DNA from: Pseudomonas subflava | Lineage (GTDB): Bacteria > Pseudomonadota > Gammaproteobacteria > Pseudomonadales > Pseudomonadaceae | Direction: 5' to 3' | Assembly: GCF_023823685.1 (NCBI RefSeq) | Contig: NZ_JAMXBF010000006.1 | Span: forward strand, 372,001 to 436,000 | Length of the DNA stretch: 64,000 bases | Shown: in pieces, positions 55,041-63,183 of the stretch | How the letters are laid out: each line of letters opens with the position of its first letter | Numbering within the stretch: the stretch's first letter is position 1 | Notes under the pieces: generated by a model | The model's input: only the letters and a program-made list of their open reading frames with translations | Databases searched by the model: none | What the model was told of the DNA's origin: nothing | Program-made: the position numbers and the translations under genes

Positions 55041-55063
55041 TGAACTCCAAACACAGGAGTTCA
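55041..55063 (+). promoter_or_regulatory. inverted repeat covering the hydrolase ribosome binding site
   Basis: TGAACTCC (55041-55048) and GGAGTTCA (55056-55063) are perfectly complementary around AAACACA. The right arm contains the Shine-Dalgarno GGAG, 9 bases before the ATG. It could sequester the ribosome binding site in the mRNA or be an operator on DNA. Confidence 0.55.
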
Positions 55064-55068
55064 CTCCC

Positions 55069-55842
55069 ATGAAAACCTTCAGCAAGCACCTCATCACCGC
55101 CGCTTTTGCCCTGACCAGCACCTTCGTGGCCGGTGTCGGCCAGGCCGACGATACACTGCCTTCGGTGGTCATCGTACATGGCGCCTTCGCCGACGGCTCC
55201 GACTGGGCCAAGGTCGTACCTTACCTGCAGGCCGAAGGGGTTTCGGTGACGGTGGTACAGAATCCGCTCACTTCCCTGGCCGACGACGTGGCCGCCACCC
55301 AGCGCGCGCTGAACAACCAGCAGGGCGACGTGGTGCTGGTCGGCCATTCCTGGGGCGGCACGGTGATCAGCGAGGCCGGCGCCCATGACAAAGTCGGCGC
55401 CCTGGTGTATGTCGCCGCCTTCGCCCCCGATGCCGGCCAGTTCAGCGGCGAGCAGGGCAAGGGCGCACCGACGCCGCCGGGCATCAGCCAGATCCAGGCA
55501 GACAGCAACGGCTTCCTGTACATGACGCCGCAAGGCATGGCCAAAGACTTCGCCCAGGACCTTCCGGCCGAACAGACTGCCGTGATGACCGCGACCCAGG
55601 GCCCGATCAAGGCGTCCGCCTTCGATGACCGCACCACCGTCGCCGCCTGGAAGACCAAGCCGTCCTGGTACCTGCTGGCCAGCGAAGACCGGATGATCCA
55701 CCCCGACGTCCAGCGCTCCGCCGCCAAGCGCATCGGCGCCACCTTGACCGAACTGCGCACCAGCCACGTGCCGCAGCAGTCGCAGCCGGCCGCCGTGGCC
55801 AAGGTGATTCTCGAAGCGGTCCGCAGCGTCGATGCGCAGTGA
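55069..55842 (+). CDS. secreted alpha/beta hydrolase
   Basis: A 257-residue protein with a signal peptide (MKTFSKHLITAAFALTSTFVAGVGQA) and an alpha/beta hydrolase domain: VVIVHGAFADGSDW (oxyanion hole), VLVGHSWGG (nucleophile Ser), ASEDRMI region for the acid and SHVPQQS for the His. It resembles the hydroxynitrile-lyase/esterase-like group of secreted hydrolases. It is divergent from the HD/LuxR regulator and 61 bp upstream of the GMC oxidoreductase gene. Substrate unknown. Confidence 0.88.
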   Translation: MKTFSKHLITAAFALTSTFVAGVGQADDTLPSVVIVHGAFADGSDWAKVVPYLQAEGVSVTVVQNPLTSLADDVAATQRALNNQQGDVVLVGHSWGGTVISEAGAHDKVGALVYVAAFAPDAGQFSGEQGKGAPTPPGISQIQADSNGFLYMTPQGMAKDFAQDLPAEQTAVMTATQGPIKASAFDDRTTVAAWKTKPSWYLLASEDRMIHPDVQRSAAKRIGATLTELRTSHVPQQSQPAAVAKVILEAVRSVDAQ

Positions 55843-55903
55843 GAGCGGCCCGTCGACACCCTGAACGGCCTTGGCTTTCACCCGCTGCAGATGGAAGGGA
55901 CGC

Positions 55904-57442
55904 ATGAACCAACAGAGTTACGACTTCATCGTGTGTGGCGCCGGTACGACGGGCTGCGTGGTCGCCGCCCGCCTTGCCGAGCAACCGGACGCCCGCGTGC
56001 TGCTGATCGAAGCCGGCGCGGGCTACACCGGCCCCGAGGTCGTCGAGCCGGGGCAATGGCCCCTCAACCTGGGCTCGGCGCGGGACTGGGCCTTCGAAGC
56101 ACAACCCACCGCCCAGCTGAACGGCCGGCGCCTGTCGTTGAACATGGGCAAGGGCCTTGGCGGAGGATCGAGCATCAACGTCATGGTCTGGGCCCGCGGG
56201 CACCGCTCGGACTGGGAACATTTCGCCGCCGAGTCCGGCGACCCGGCCTGGGGCTACGAGTCGGTGCTGGGCTACTACCGGCGCATCGAAAGCTGGCAGG
56301 GCAGCCCCGACGCCTGGCGCCGCGGTTCGAACGGCCCGGTGCATGTCGGCCAACCCGCTGCACCCCAGCCCCTGGCCTGGGCCACCCTGAAGGCCGCCGG
56401 CCAGCTGGGCATTCCGCGCTTCGACAGCCCCAACGGCGAAATGATGGAAGGCCCCGGCGGCGTGGCGATTGCCGACCTGCGCATTAACCAGGGCAAGCGC
56501 GAGTCCGTCTACGACTCCTACATCGCACCGCGCCTGCACCAGCCGAACCTGACGGTGCTCACCGGTGCCCTGGTAGCCCGCTTGCTGTTCGAGGGCAAGC
56601 GGGCAACGGGCGTCGAGGTGCTGATCGACGGCCAGCGCCAATGCTTTTATGCGGCAGGCGAAGTGGTGCTGTCCCTCGGCGCGGTGAACACGCCCAAGGT
56701 CCTGATGCAATCCGGCATCGGCCCGGAAAGCGAGCAGCGCAGCCATGGCATCGAAGTGATCGAACACCTGCCCGGCGTGGGCCAGAACCACCAGGATCAC
56801 GTGGCCTTCGGCTGCACCTGGGCATACCGGCAGCCGCAGGACGTGGGCGGTGGCGGTTGCGAGGCCACGCTGTACTGGCGGAGCGATGCGCGCCTGGATT
56901 ACCCCGACCTGCTGCACTGCCAACTGGAGTTCCCGGTGCCGTCGCCAGCCGAGGTTGGCATCGCGCCGCCGGCGCATGGCTGGACCATGTTCGCCGGCCT
57001 GGCCAGACCGCAGAGCCGAGGGCGCTTGCGCCTGTCCGGCGCCGGGCCGCTGGACGCCATGCTGATCGAGCCGAATTCACTGAGCGCCCCCGAAGACATG
57101 GCCGCCGCGTTCGCCTCCGTCGAGCTGTGCCGCGAGCTGGGCAACCACGGCGCCTTCGATGCGCTGGTCCAGCGCGAGGTCGTGCCCGGGCCAGGGGATC
57201 GCCGGGCGATGGAGCAATTCATCCGCAACTCGGCCGTGACCTACTGGCACCAGTGCGGTACCGCGAAAATGGGCCGTGACGCGCTGTCAGTGGTCGATCA
57301 CCAGCTCAAGGTGTACGGCATCGAGCGACTGCGTATCGCCGATGCCTCGATCATGCCGCGTATCACCGTCGGCAACACCATGGCGCCCTGCGTGGTGATC
57401 GGCGAGCGCGCGGCGGACATGATCCGGGAAGCCCACACCTAA
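55904..57442 (+). CDS. GMC-family FAD-dependent oxidoreductase
   Basis: A 512-residue flavoenzyme. FAD motif near the start (FIVCGAGTTGCVVAARL, residues about 7-23), the GMC signature around GKGLGGGSSINVMVWARGH, and the C-terminal TYWHQCGTAKMG and ASIMPRITVGNTMAPC with the catalytic His pair region. It oxidises alcohols such as choline, glucose or aryl alcohols. The exact substrate cannot be read. Ribosome binding site GGAAGGGA before ATG 55904. It probably forms an operon with the secreted hydrolase. Confidence 0.92.
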   Translation: MNQQSYDFIVCGAGTTGCVVAARLAEQPDARVLLIEAGAGYTGPEVVEPGQWPLNLGSARDWAFEAQPTAQLNGRRLSLNMGKGLGGGSSINVMVWARGHRSDWEHFAAESGDPAWGYESVLGYYRRIESWQGSPDAWRRGSNGPVHVGQPAAPQPLAWATLKAAGQLGIPRFDSPNGEMMEGPGGVAIADLRINQGKRESVYDSYIAPRLHQPNLTVLTGALVARLLFEGKRATGVEVLIDGQRQCFYAAGEVVLSLGAVNTPKVLMQSGIGPESEQRSHGIEVIEHLPGVGQNHQDHVAFGCTWAYRQPQDVGGGGCEATLYWRSDARLDYPDLLHCQLEFPVPSPAEVGIAPPAHGWTMFAGLARPQSRGRLRLSGAGPLDAMLIEPNSLSAPEDMAAAFASVELCRELGNHGAFDALVQREVVPGPGDRRAMEQFIRNSAVTYWHQCGTAKMGRDALSVVDHQLKVYGIERLRIADASIMPRITVGNTMAPCVVIGERAADMIREAHT

Positions 57443-57489
57443 GAGAAGCAAGGACGGTAGAGAGCCGATGAGCCCGGTTCCCATACGTC

Positions 57490-57503
57490 CTCAGCTAGCT
57501 GAG
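57490..57503. other. 14-bp perfect palindrome between convergent genes
   Basis: CTCAGCT-AGCTGAG lies between the GMC gene and the convergent flippase gene. It has no loop and no T-tract, so it is unlikely to be a terminator by itself. It may be a protein-binding site. Confidence 0.35.
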
Positions 57504-57514
57504 CTGGGGTGACG

Positions 57515-58498
57515 TCACGCCCCCTCGGTCTTCAGCCGGCCGGCCTGTTCGGACTTTTGGCGCAGTTTTTTCGCGCGTTTTTCCAGTACCAGATAGACCA
57601 CCACGGCCACCAGCAGCGGCAGCAGCAGGTAGATGGCGCGGTAGCCGATCAGGGCGGCGAGGACGGCGCCTTTGGAGGCCTGGCCTTCGAGCATGGCGAT
57701 GAACACCGCCTCCAGCACGCCCAGGCCTGCGGGGATGTGGGTGACGACGCCGGCGATGCTGCTGACCAGCATGATGCCGAGCACGGTGGGGTAGTCCACG
57801 CCCTTCGGCAGCAGCAGGAAGATCAGCAGGCTGGACAGCGACCAGTTGCACATGGACATGCCCGCCTGGGCCAGCGCCAGTTTCAGCGAGGGCAGGGTGA
57901 CTTCGTGGTCGCGCCAGGACCAGGAGCGGCGGCGGGCGAAGCGGCAGGCCAACAGGTAGGTGGCGCAGACCAGCAGCAGGCCGATGCCGATGGCCTGTAG
58001 CGCGGTGGCGCCGATCTGCCAGTTCTCCGGCAGTTGCACCAGGCGCAGGGAGAAGACGATGCCGGCGAGGATCATGTAGCCCAGCCAGTTGGTGATCAGG
58101 CTGAAGGTGAGGATGCGCGTCACGGTCGCCACGCCCAGCCCCAGCCGCGAATACAGGCGGTAGCGCAGGGCGATGGCACCGACCCAGGAGCTGAGGTTGA
58201 GGTTGAAGGCGTAGCAGACGAAGGTCAGCGGTAGGATCTGCTTGGCGGGCAAGTGATGACCGGTGTAGGCGCGGCCGAGCAGGTCATAGCTGGCGAACAG
58301 CGTGAAGCTGACGGCGGTGATGCCGACACAGGCCAGTAGCATGGGCATGCTGTAGCTCTGCAGGGCCTGGACCACCTCGTTCCACTCCAGGTTCTTCACC
58401 AGCATGAACAGCAACACCGGCACCATGATGAAGAAGAACACGGTGAGCAGGCGCTTGCCCCATTTGATCCAGGGTTTGGGCTGGTTTTGCTGGGTCAT
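57515..58498 (-). CDS. flippase-like inner-membrane protein (UPF0104/LPG synthase TM domain)
   Basis: A 327-residue protein with about eight hydrophobic helices, starting MTQQNQPKPWIKWGKRLL. It contains the LPG_synthase_TM/UPF0104 pattern (FVCYAFNLNLSSWVGAIALRYRLYSRLG around residues 112-139 and VVTHIPAGLGVLEAVFIAML around 253-272). Such proteins are related to MprF flippase parts and are often linked with cardiolipin synthases. It overlaps clsB by 4 bp (ATGA), so it is coupled to lipid synthesis. Activity is unproven. Confidence 0.86.
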   Translation of the reverse strand: MTQQNQPKPWIKWGKRLLTVFFFIMVPVLLFMLVKNLEWNEVVQALQSYSMPMLLACVGITAVSFTLFASYDLLGRAYTGHHLPAKQILPLTFVCYAFNLNLSSWVGAIALRYRLYSRLGLGVATVTRILTFSLITNWLGYMILAGIVFSLRLVQLPENWQIGATALQAIGIGLLLVCATYLLACRFARRRSWSWRDHEVTLPSLKLALAQAGMSMCNWSLSSLLIFLLLPKGVDYPTVLGIMLVSSIAGVVTHIPAGLGVLEAVFIAMLEGQASKGAVLAALIGYRAIYLLLPLLVAVVVYLVLEKRAKKLRQKSEQAGRLKTEGA

Positions 58499-59706
58499 GA
58501 GGTCTTTCCCTGATCACAGAAGGCTTGGCTGTTCTCTTCGAGGTGCGGTCGCAGCGATTTGAGGCGCGGCGAATGGGCCGGAAACTTGCCGGCGATGGCG
58601 GGGAAGAGGCGGGTGAAGTGGAAGCACAGGAAAATCAGCGGCGCACGCCACCAGTAACCGCGAACGGCTTTTTCCAGGTCGATGCGCTTGCAGTGTTCGT
58701 CGGCCAGGCCGTTCAGGTGCTGATATAGCTGCTGGTTGAAGCGCGCGTCGCGGATGACCAGGTTGGCCTCGAGGTTGAGTGCCAGGCTCAGTGGGTCGAG
58801 ATTGCTCGAACCCACGGTCGACCACTCGCGGTCGATCAACGCCACCTTGCCGTGCAGCGGACGCTGGCAGTACTCGAAGATCTCCACACCATCGCGCAGC
58901 AGGTAGTTGTAGAGCATGCGCGAGAAGCCGCGGGCCCAGGGCATGTCGGGCTGGCCCTGGAGAATCAGGGTGACGCGCACGCCACGGCGGGCGGCGTTGC
59001 GCATCTCGCGCAGCAGCCGGTAGCCGGGGAAGAAGTAGGCGTTGGCGATGATCAGCCGGTAGTTGGCTGCGCGAATGGCCTGCAGGTACTGCTGCTCGAT
59101 GTCACGGCGGTGCTCGGTGTTGTCGCGCACCGACAGCAGCATGCGCGCGTCGCCGGCCGGGCGTGCGACGGGGCGCACCTGGCTCGGTTCTTCCAGCGCC
59201 GGGCGCATGATGCGCAGGCTGGAGGCGTGGATGTCGGCGACGATCGGGCCGACCACTTCCACCGCGTAGTCCTGCTTGGCCATGGGGCCGAAGTCGCCCA
59301 GGTGATCGGCGGAATAGTTGATGCCGCCGATGAAAGCGCGCTCGCCGTCGATCACCACCACCTTGCGGTGCAGGCGGCGGAACAGGTTGGTGCGCATGCC
59401 GAGCCAGCGCGGCGCCGGGTCGAAGATGTGGACGTGGACGCCGGCGCTGGTCATCGCCGCGACGAATTCCGGGGTCAGGTCGGCGGTGCCGTAGCCATCC
59501 GCCGTCAGCTCTACCCGCACGCCGCGGCTGGCGGCCTCGATCAACACCTGCTGCAGTTCCTGACCGACCTTGTCGTCGAAGATGATGAAGGTCTCGATCA
59601 GCACCTCGCGGCGCGCCGCACGGATGCACTCGAACACCCGTGGGTAGAACTCTTCGCCGTTGATCAGCAGGTTGACCTGATTACCATCGCGCCATTGGTA
59701 CTTCAT
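58495..59706 (-). CDS. clsB: cardiolipin synthase B (phospholipase D family)
   Basis: A 403-residue protein with two phospholipase D HKD motifs: RRLHRKVVVIDGERAFIGG (residues about 114-132) and the second PLHGKVALIDREWSTVGSSN (around 288-307). ClsB-type enzymes condense phosphatidylethanolamine or phosphatidylglycerol to make cardiolipin or phosphatidylglycerol. It lacks long N-terminal membrane helices, as ClsB does. ATG 59706 gives a 4-bp overlap with the upstream EEP gene. Adjoins a flippase-like gene. Confidence 0.92.
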   Translation of the reverse strand: MKYQWRDGNQVNLLINGEEFYPRVFECIRAARREVLIETFIIFDDKVGQELQQVLIEAASRGVRVELTADGYGTADLTPEFVAAMTSAGVHVHIFDPAPRWLGMRTNLFRRLHRKVVVIDGERAFIGGINYSADHLGDFGPMAKQDYAVEVVGPIVADIHASSLRIMRPALEEPSQVRPVARPAGDARMLLSVRDNTEHRRDIEQQYLQAIRAANYRLIIANAYFFPGYRLLREMRNAARRGVRVTLILQGQPDMPWARGFSRMLYNYLLRDGVEIFEYCQRPLHGKVALIDREWSTVGSSNLDPLSLALNLEANLVIRDARFNQQLYQHLNGLADEHCKRIDLEKAVRGYWWRAPLIFLCFHFTRLFPAIAGKFPAHSPRLKSLRPHLEENSQAFCDQGKTS

Positions 59707-60485
59707 ATGTGGATCTCCACGGCCAAGGGAGCATGGTCGGAGAGGTGCGACCAGGGACGGGTGGACAGCACGGTCGGCTGGTGGCTGGTGACGTTGCGCA
59801 CGTAGATGCGATCCAGGCGCAGCAGCGGCCAGCGCGCCGGGAAGCTCTTGGCCGGCTCGCCCAGTTCGCTGGCGAACACCTCGTGCATGCCCTGTTCGGC
59901 GAGCACGCCGCTGGCGCGCAGGCGCCAGTCGTTGAAGTCGCCGGCGACGATCACCGGCTCGTCCTTGGGCAGGCCGTCCAGCAGCTTGCACAGCAGGTTC
60001 AGCTGCTGGCGACGGTGCACCTCGCGCAGGCCCAGGTGCACGCAGATCGCATGGATGTTGCGCGGCCCCGGCACCTGCAGCGCGCAATGCAGCAGGCCGC
60101 GCTGCTCGACGACGCCGATCGACACGTCGAGGTTCTCGTAATGGCTGATCGGAAACTTGCTGAGCAGGGCGTTGCCGTGGTCGCCGTCCGGGTAGACGGC
60201 GTTGCGCCCGTAGGCGAACTGCGGCCACATGCTGTCGGCGAGGAACTCGTATTGCGGCGTTTCCGGCCAGTTGCGGTGGCGCTTGGCGTGGCGCTGGTGG
60301 GTGCCGAGCACCTCCTGCAGGAACACCAGGTCGGCTTCCGTGGCGCGCACGGCTTCGCGCAGCTCGGGGAGGATGAAGCGCCGGTTGAGGGCGGTGAAGC
60401 CCTTGTGCATGTTGATGGTCAGAATTCTCAGGCGGTGAACCGCCGGAGCGCTTTCCACGGTCATGATCTGAGCGGGCTCGGTCAT
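59703..60485 (-). CDS. endonuclease/exonuclease/phosphatase-fold protein (EEP)
   Basis: A 260-residue EEP-superfamily protein. Motifs include LTINMHKG, LVFLQEVLG (catalytic Glu), VIVAGDFNDW (Asp/Asn), LRLDRIYVRN and a C-terminal SDHAPLAVEI (His). These residues form the metal and phosphate site of the fold. No signal peptide is seen. E. coli YbhP, next to clsB/ybhN, is the closest analogue by context. Function unknown, possibly phosphodiesterase or phosphatase on lipid head groups. ATG 60485 overlaps the DUF72 stop. Confidence 0.88.
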   Translation of the reverse strand: MTEPAQIMTVESAPAVHRLRILTINMHKGFTALNRRFILPELREAVRATEADLVFLQEVLGTHQRHAKRHRNWPETPQYEFLADSMWPQFAYGRNAVYPDGDHGNALLSKFPISHYENLDVSIGVVEQRGLLHCALQVPGPRNIHAICVHLGLREVHRRQQLNLLCKLLDGLPKDEPVIVAGDFNDWRLRASGVLAEQGMHEVFASELGEPAKSFPARWPLLRLDRIYVRNVTSHQPTVLSTRPWSHLSDHAPLAVEIHI

Positions 60486-61381
60486 GCAATGGCCTCCTGG
60501 CAATGGTCGGGGGCGACGCCCAGGCCTTCCATCAGATGGCGGGCGTCGTAGGGCGCGCGCACCTTCACATCGTTATCGAAGTAGCAGTACAGGTCGCGCG
60601 GGCGTCGCGCGGGCTTGTGTGCGGGGTCGATGAGCTGGGCGTCGTCGGGCTGCTCGCCGGTGGTCCAGGCCTCGATGCGCGCCTGCCAGCGCTGCAGGGC
60701 CTCGGGCGAATAGCCGCTGGTGTAGAGCTTCACGTCGCCGTGCAGGCGCAGATAGAGGAAGTCGGCGGTGATGTCCTCGGCGTAGGGCCACTTGCCGGCG
60801 GTGTCGGCCACCACCAGCGCCACGCCGTGGCGGCGCAGCTGTTCGACGAAGGCCGGGCAGCGGAAGCTGTCGTGGCGAATCTCCACCGCGTGGCGCAGTT
60901 TCTGTCCCTTCGCCGCCTCCAGATAACCGGGCTGGTGCAGGCGGGCCTCGGCGTGGCGGGCGCAGCTGCGGGCCTGCTCGGTGTCGTGGGGCAGGTGGGC
61001 GAGGAAATCCTCGAATAGCGCCTCATCGAAGCGGAAACTCGGCGGAAACTGCCAGAGGAACGGGCCGAGCTTGTCCTTGAGCTGCAGCGGGCCGGAGGCG
61101 AAGAAGTTGGCCAGCGGCTGCTCGATTTCGCGCAGGCGCTTCACATGGGTGATGTAGCGCGGCGCCTTGACGCTGAAGACGAAGCCCGGCGGCGTGGTGT
61201 CGTACCAGCTGGCATAGCGCTGGGGCGTCTGCAGGCCGTAGAAGGAGCCGTTGATCTCGATGCTGCCGACCTGGCGCGAGGCGTACTCGAGCTCCCGCCG
61301 CTGGGGCAGGCCCTTGGGGTAGAAGTCGCCACGCCATGGGCCGTAGCGCCACCCCGAAATCCCGATGCGGATGTCGCTCAT
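60482..61381 (-). CDS. DUF72 protein (YecE-like)
   Basis: A 299-residue TIM-barrel-like DUF72 protein. It starts MSDIRIGISGWRYGPWRGDFYPKG, the family signature, with further conserved LKDKLGPFLWQFPPSF, AVEIRHDSF and DFLYLRLHG. Function is unknown. A link to nucleic-acid or thiol chemistry has been proposed for relatives. It lies 8 bp downstream of the alcohol dehydrogenase gene and overlaps the EEP gene by 4 bp, so it is in the same operon. Confidence 0.92.
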   Translation of the reverse strand: MSDIRIGISGWRYGPWRGDFYPKGLPQRRELEYASRQVGSIEINGSFYGLQTPQRYASWYDTTPPGFVFSVKAPRYITHVKRLREIEQPLANFFASGPLQLKDKLGPFLWQFPPSFRFDEALFEDFLAHLPHDTEQARSCARHAEARLHQPGYLEAAKGQKLRHAVEIRHDSFRCPAFVEQLRRHGVALVVADTAGKWPYAEDITADFLYLRLHGDVKLYTSGYSPEALQRWQARIEAWTTGEQPDDAQLIDPAHKPARRPRDLYCYFDNDVKVRAPYDARHLMEGLGVAPDHCQEAIA

Positions 61382-61389
61382 GGATCTCC

Positions 61390-62700
61390 CTAGGAGCGCT
61401 TGGGCACCGTCATGGCCGGCGGGTCGCTGGCCGGAAAGGAATCTTCGATGGCCTCGTCGAGCCGCTCGTCCTCGGTGTTGTCCGCCTCGCCGATGCCAAT
61501 CTGCATCTGCGGGTGCAGCTCGACCTTGACCCAGCCCTCGTCGCGCCGGTCAAAGGCCTTGAAGGCGTCGATCGCATCGCTCATCGGCCGAACCTGCGTG
61601 AGGATCTTGGTCGGGTTGATGCGCCGTTGCTGGATCAGCTCGATCAGCCGCGGGATGTACTTGCGGTGGTGGCAGTTGCCCATGTTGATGGTGAGGTTCT
61701 TGTTCATCGCAGCGCCGATGGGGAAGCTGCGCGCCTGCTGCGGATACACGCCGATGATCGACAGGGTCCCGGCCTTGTCCAGGGCTTCCACCGCCCACTG
61801 CATGGCCTGGCTCGGTGCGCTGCCCGGATGCCAGTTGGAGCCGTCCGGATGGGTCTTGGGGGTGATCGCCGCCATTTCCTGATGGAACTGCGCGGCCTGG
61901 GGCTGCGCCGTGTGGCAGGGGCACTCGGCATCCACGCCGACGGCATCGATGGCGCGGTCCACGCCGATGCCGTTGGTCAAGCGGCGCAGCGTTTCGACCG
62001 GATCTTCCCGATCGAAGTTGATGATCTCGGCGCCTTGCTTCTGCGCCATGCGCAGGCGATCGTCGAGGCGGTCGATGGCGAACACCCGGGCCGCGCCCAG
62101 CAACTTGGCGCTGGCGATGGCGAACTGGCCCACCGGTCCGCAGCCGAACACGGCCACGGTGTCGCCGGGCGTGACCTCCGCCATCTCCGCGCCGAAGTAG
62201 CCGGTCGGGAAGATGTCCGAGAGCAGGATGGCCTGGTCGTCGCTGATCTCGCTGGGCAGCTTGACCAGCCCGACATGGGCAAAGGGAATGCGCGCCTTCT
62301 CCGCCTGCAGCCCATGGAAGGGCCCGGTGGGCTGCGGGCCGCCATAAAACGCCGTGCCGGCTTCCTTGCCGTTGGGGTTGGCATCGTCGCACTGGGCGTA
62401 ATAGCCGGCACGGCAGTAGGAACAGTTGCCGCAGGCGATGGTGGACGGGATCACCACCCGGTCGCCGACCTGCAGGTTGCGTACGTCTTCGCCCAGGGCC
62501 TCGACGATGCCGACGCCCTCGTGGCCAAGGATGGTGCCGGCGGCCATGCCCGGAACCGTGCCGCGCACGAAGTGCAGGTCGGTCCCGCAGATGGCCGAGG
62601 CGGTGATCCGCACAATGGCGTCGGTGGGCGCCTGCAGCACCGGCTCCGGCACGTCGTCGAGGCGGATGTCGCCCACGTCATGGAAGACTACGGCTTTCAT
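61390..62700 (-). CDS. zinc-dependent alcohol/formaldehyde-type dehydrogenase with acidic tail
   Basis: A 436-residue MDR-family enzyme. Catalytic-zinc ligands in ICGTDLH (Cys) and GHEGVG (His-Glu) and structural zinc CGNCSYC...C are visible; NAD-binding VFGCGPVGQFA is around residues 179-189. It resembles glutathione-independent formaldehyde dehydrogenase-like proteins (length, CHTAQPQAAQ insertion). The extra C-terminal 40 or so residues end LDEAIEDSFPASDPPAM, a short acidic motif seen on many Pseudomonas stress-island proteins. ATG 62700 starts the MKAVVFHDVGD N-terminus. It is 7 bp after the CBS gene. Confidence 0.9.
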   Translation of the reverse strand: MKAVVFHDVGDIRLDDVPEPVLQAPTDAIVRITASAICGTDLHFVRGTVPGMAAGTILGHEGVGIVEALGEDVRNLQVGDRVVIPSTIACGNCSYCRAGYYAQCDDANPNGKEAGTAFYGGPQPTGPFHGLQAEKARIPFAHVGLVKLPSEISDDQAILLSDIFPTGYFGAEMAEVTPGDTVAVFGCGPVGQFAIASAKLLGAARVFAIDRLDDRLRMAQKQGAEIINFDREDPVETLRRLTNGIGVDRAIDAVGVDAECPCHTAQPQAAQFHQEMAAITPKTHPDGSNWHPGSAPSQAMQWAVEALDKAGTLSIIGVYPQQARSFPIGAAMNKNLTINMGNCHHRKYIPRLIELIQQRRINPTKILTQVRPMSDAIDAFKAFDRRDEGWVKVELHPQMQIGIGEADNTEDERLDEAIEDSFPASDPPAMTVPKRS

Positions 62701-62707
62701 GGGCGCC

Positions 62708-63121
62708 TCAATGGGCCTGGGCCACACCGCGCAGCACGGTGCTGCTGGTCGTTTCGCTGCGGGCGCTGGCGATGTTGCCGAGCGAGACCACGCCGATCAG
62801 GTGCTTCTCGCGGCTCAGCACCGGCAGGCGGCGCTTCTGGATATCCGCCATGTTCTGCGCCACGTGCTGCACGTCCTCGTCCTCGAAGCAGTAGCGCACG
62901 TTGCCGCTCATTACCCGGCGCACCGGCGTATCGCCGTCGAGGCCTTCGGCCACGGCGCGGATGGTGATGTCGCGGTCGGTGACCATGCCTACTAGGCGAT
63001 CATGGTCTTCCACCAGCAGGGCGCCACTGTCGATGCGCGCCATCAGCGAGGCGGCCTCGCGGATGGTCTGTTCGGGGCGGACGGTCTGTACGTTGCGGGT
63101 CATGATGTCGCAAATCTTCAT
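62708..63121 (-). CDS. CBS-domain pair protein
   Basis: A 137-residue protein made of two CBS domains (about 8-60 and 72-125). It starts MKICDIMTRNVQTVRPEQTI and includes MVTDRDITIRAVAEG and RRLPVLSREKHLIGVVSLGNIA. Stand-alone CBS pairs bind adenine nucleotides such as AMP or ATP, or NADH, and can act as energy sensors. The target protein is not known. It lies between glgX (62 bp) and the alcohol dehydrogenase (7 bp) in the same operon. Ribosome binding site CAGGAGGAC. Confidence 0.9.
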   Translation of the reverse strand: MKICDIMTRNVQTVRPEQTIREAASLMARIDSGALLVEDHDRLVGMVTDRDITIRAVAEGLDGDTPVRRVMSGNVRYCFEDEDVQHVAQNMADIQKRRLPVLSREKHLIGVVSLGNIASARSETTSSTVLRGVAQAH

Positions 63122-63183
63122 GCTGTCCTCCTGGGCGTTGAAATCAGCCTACTGAGGTTGGGACTGGAGGCGACCAGGCCGGT

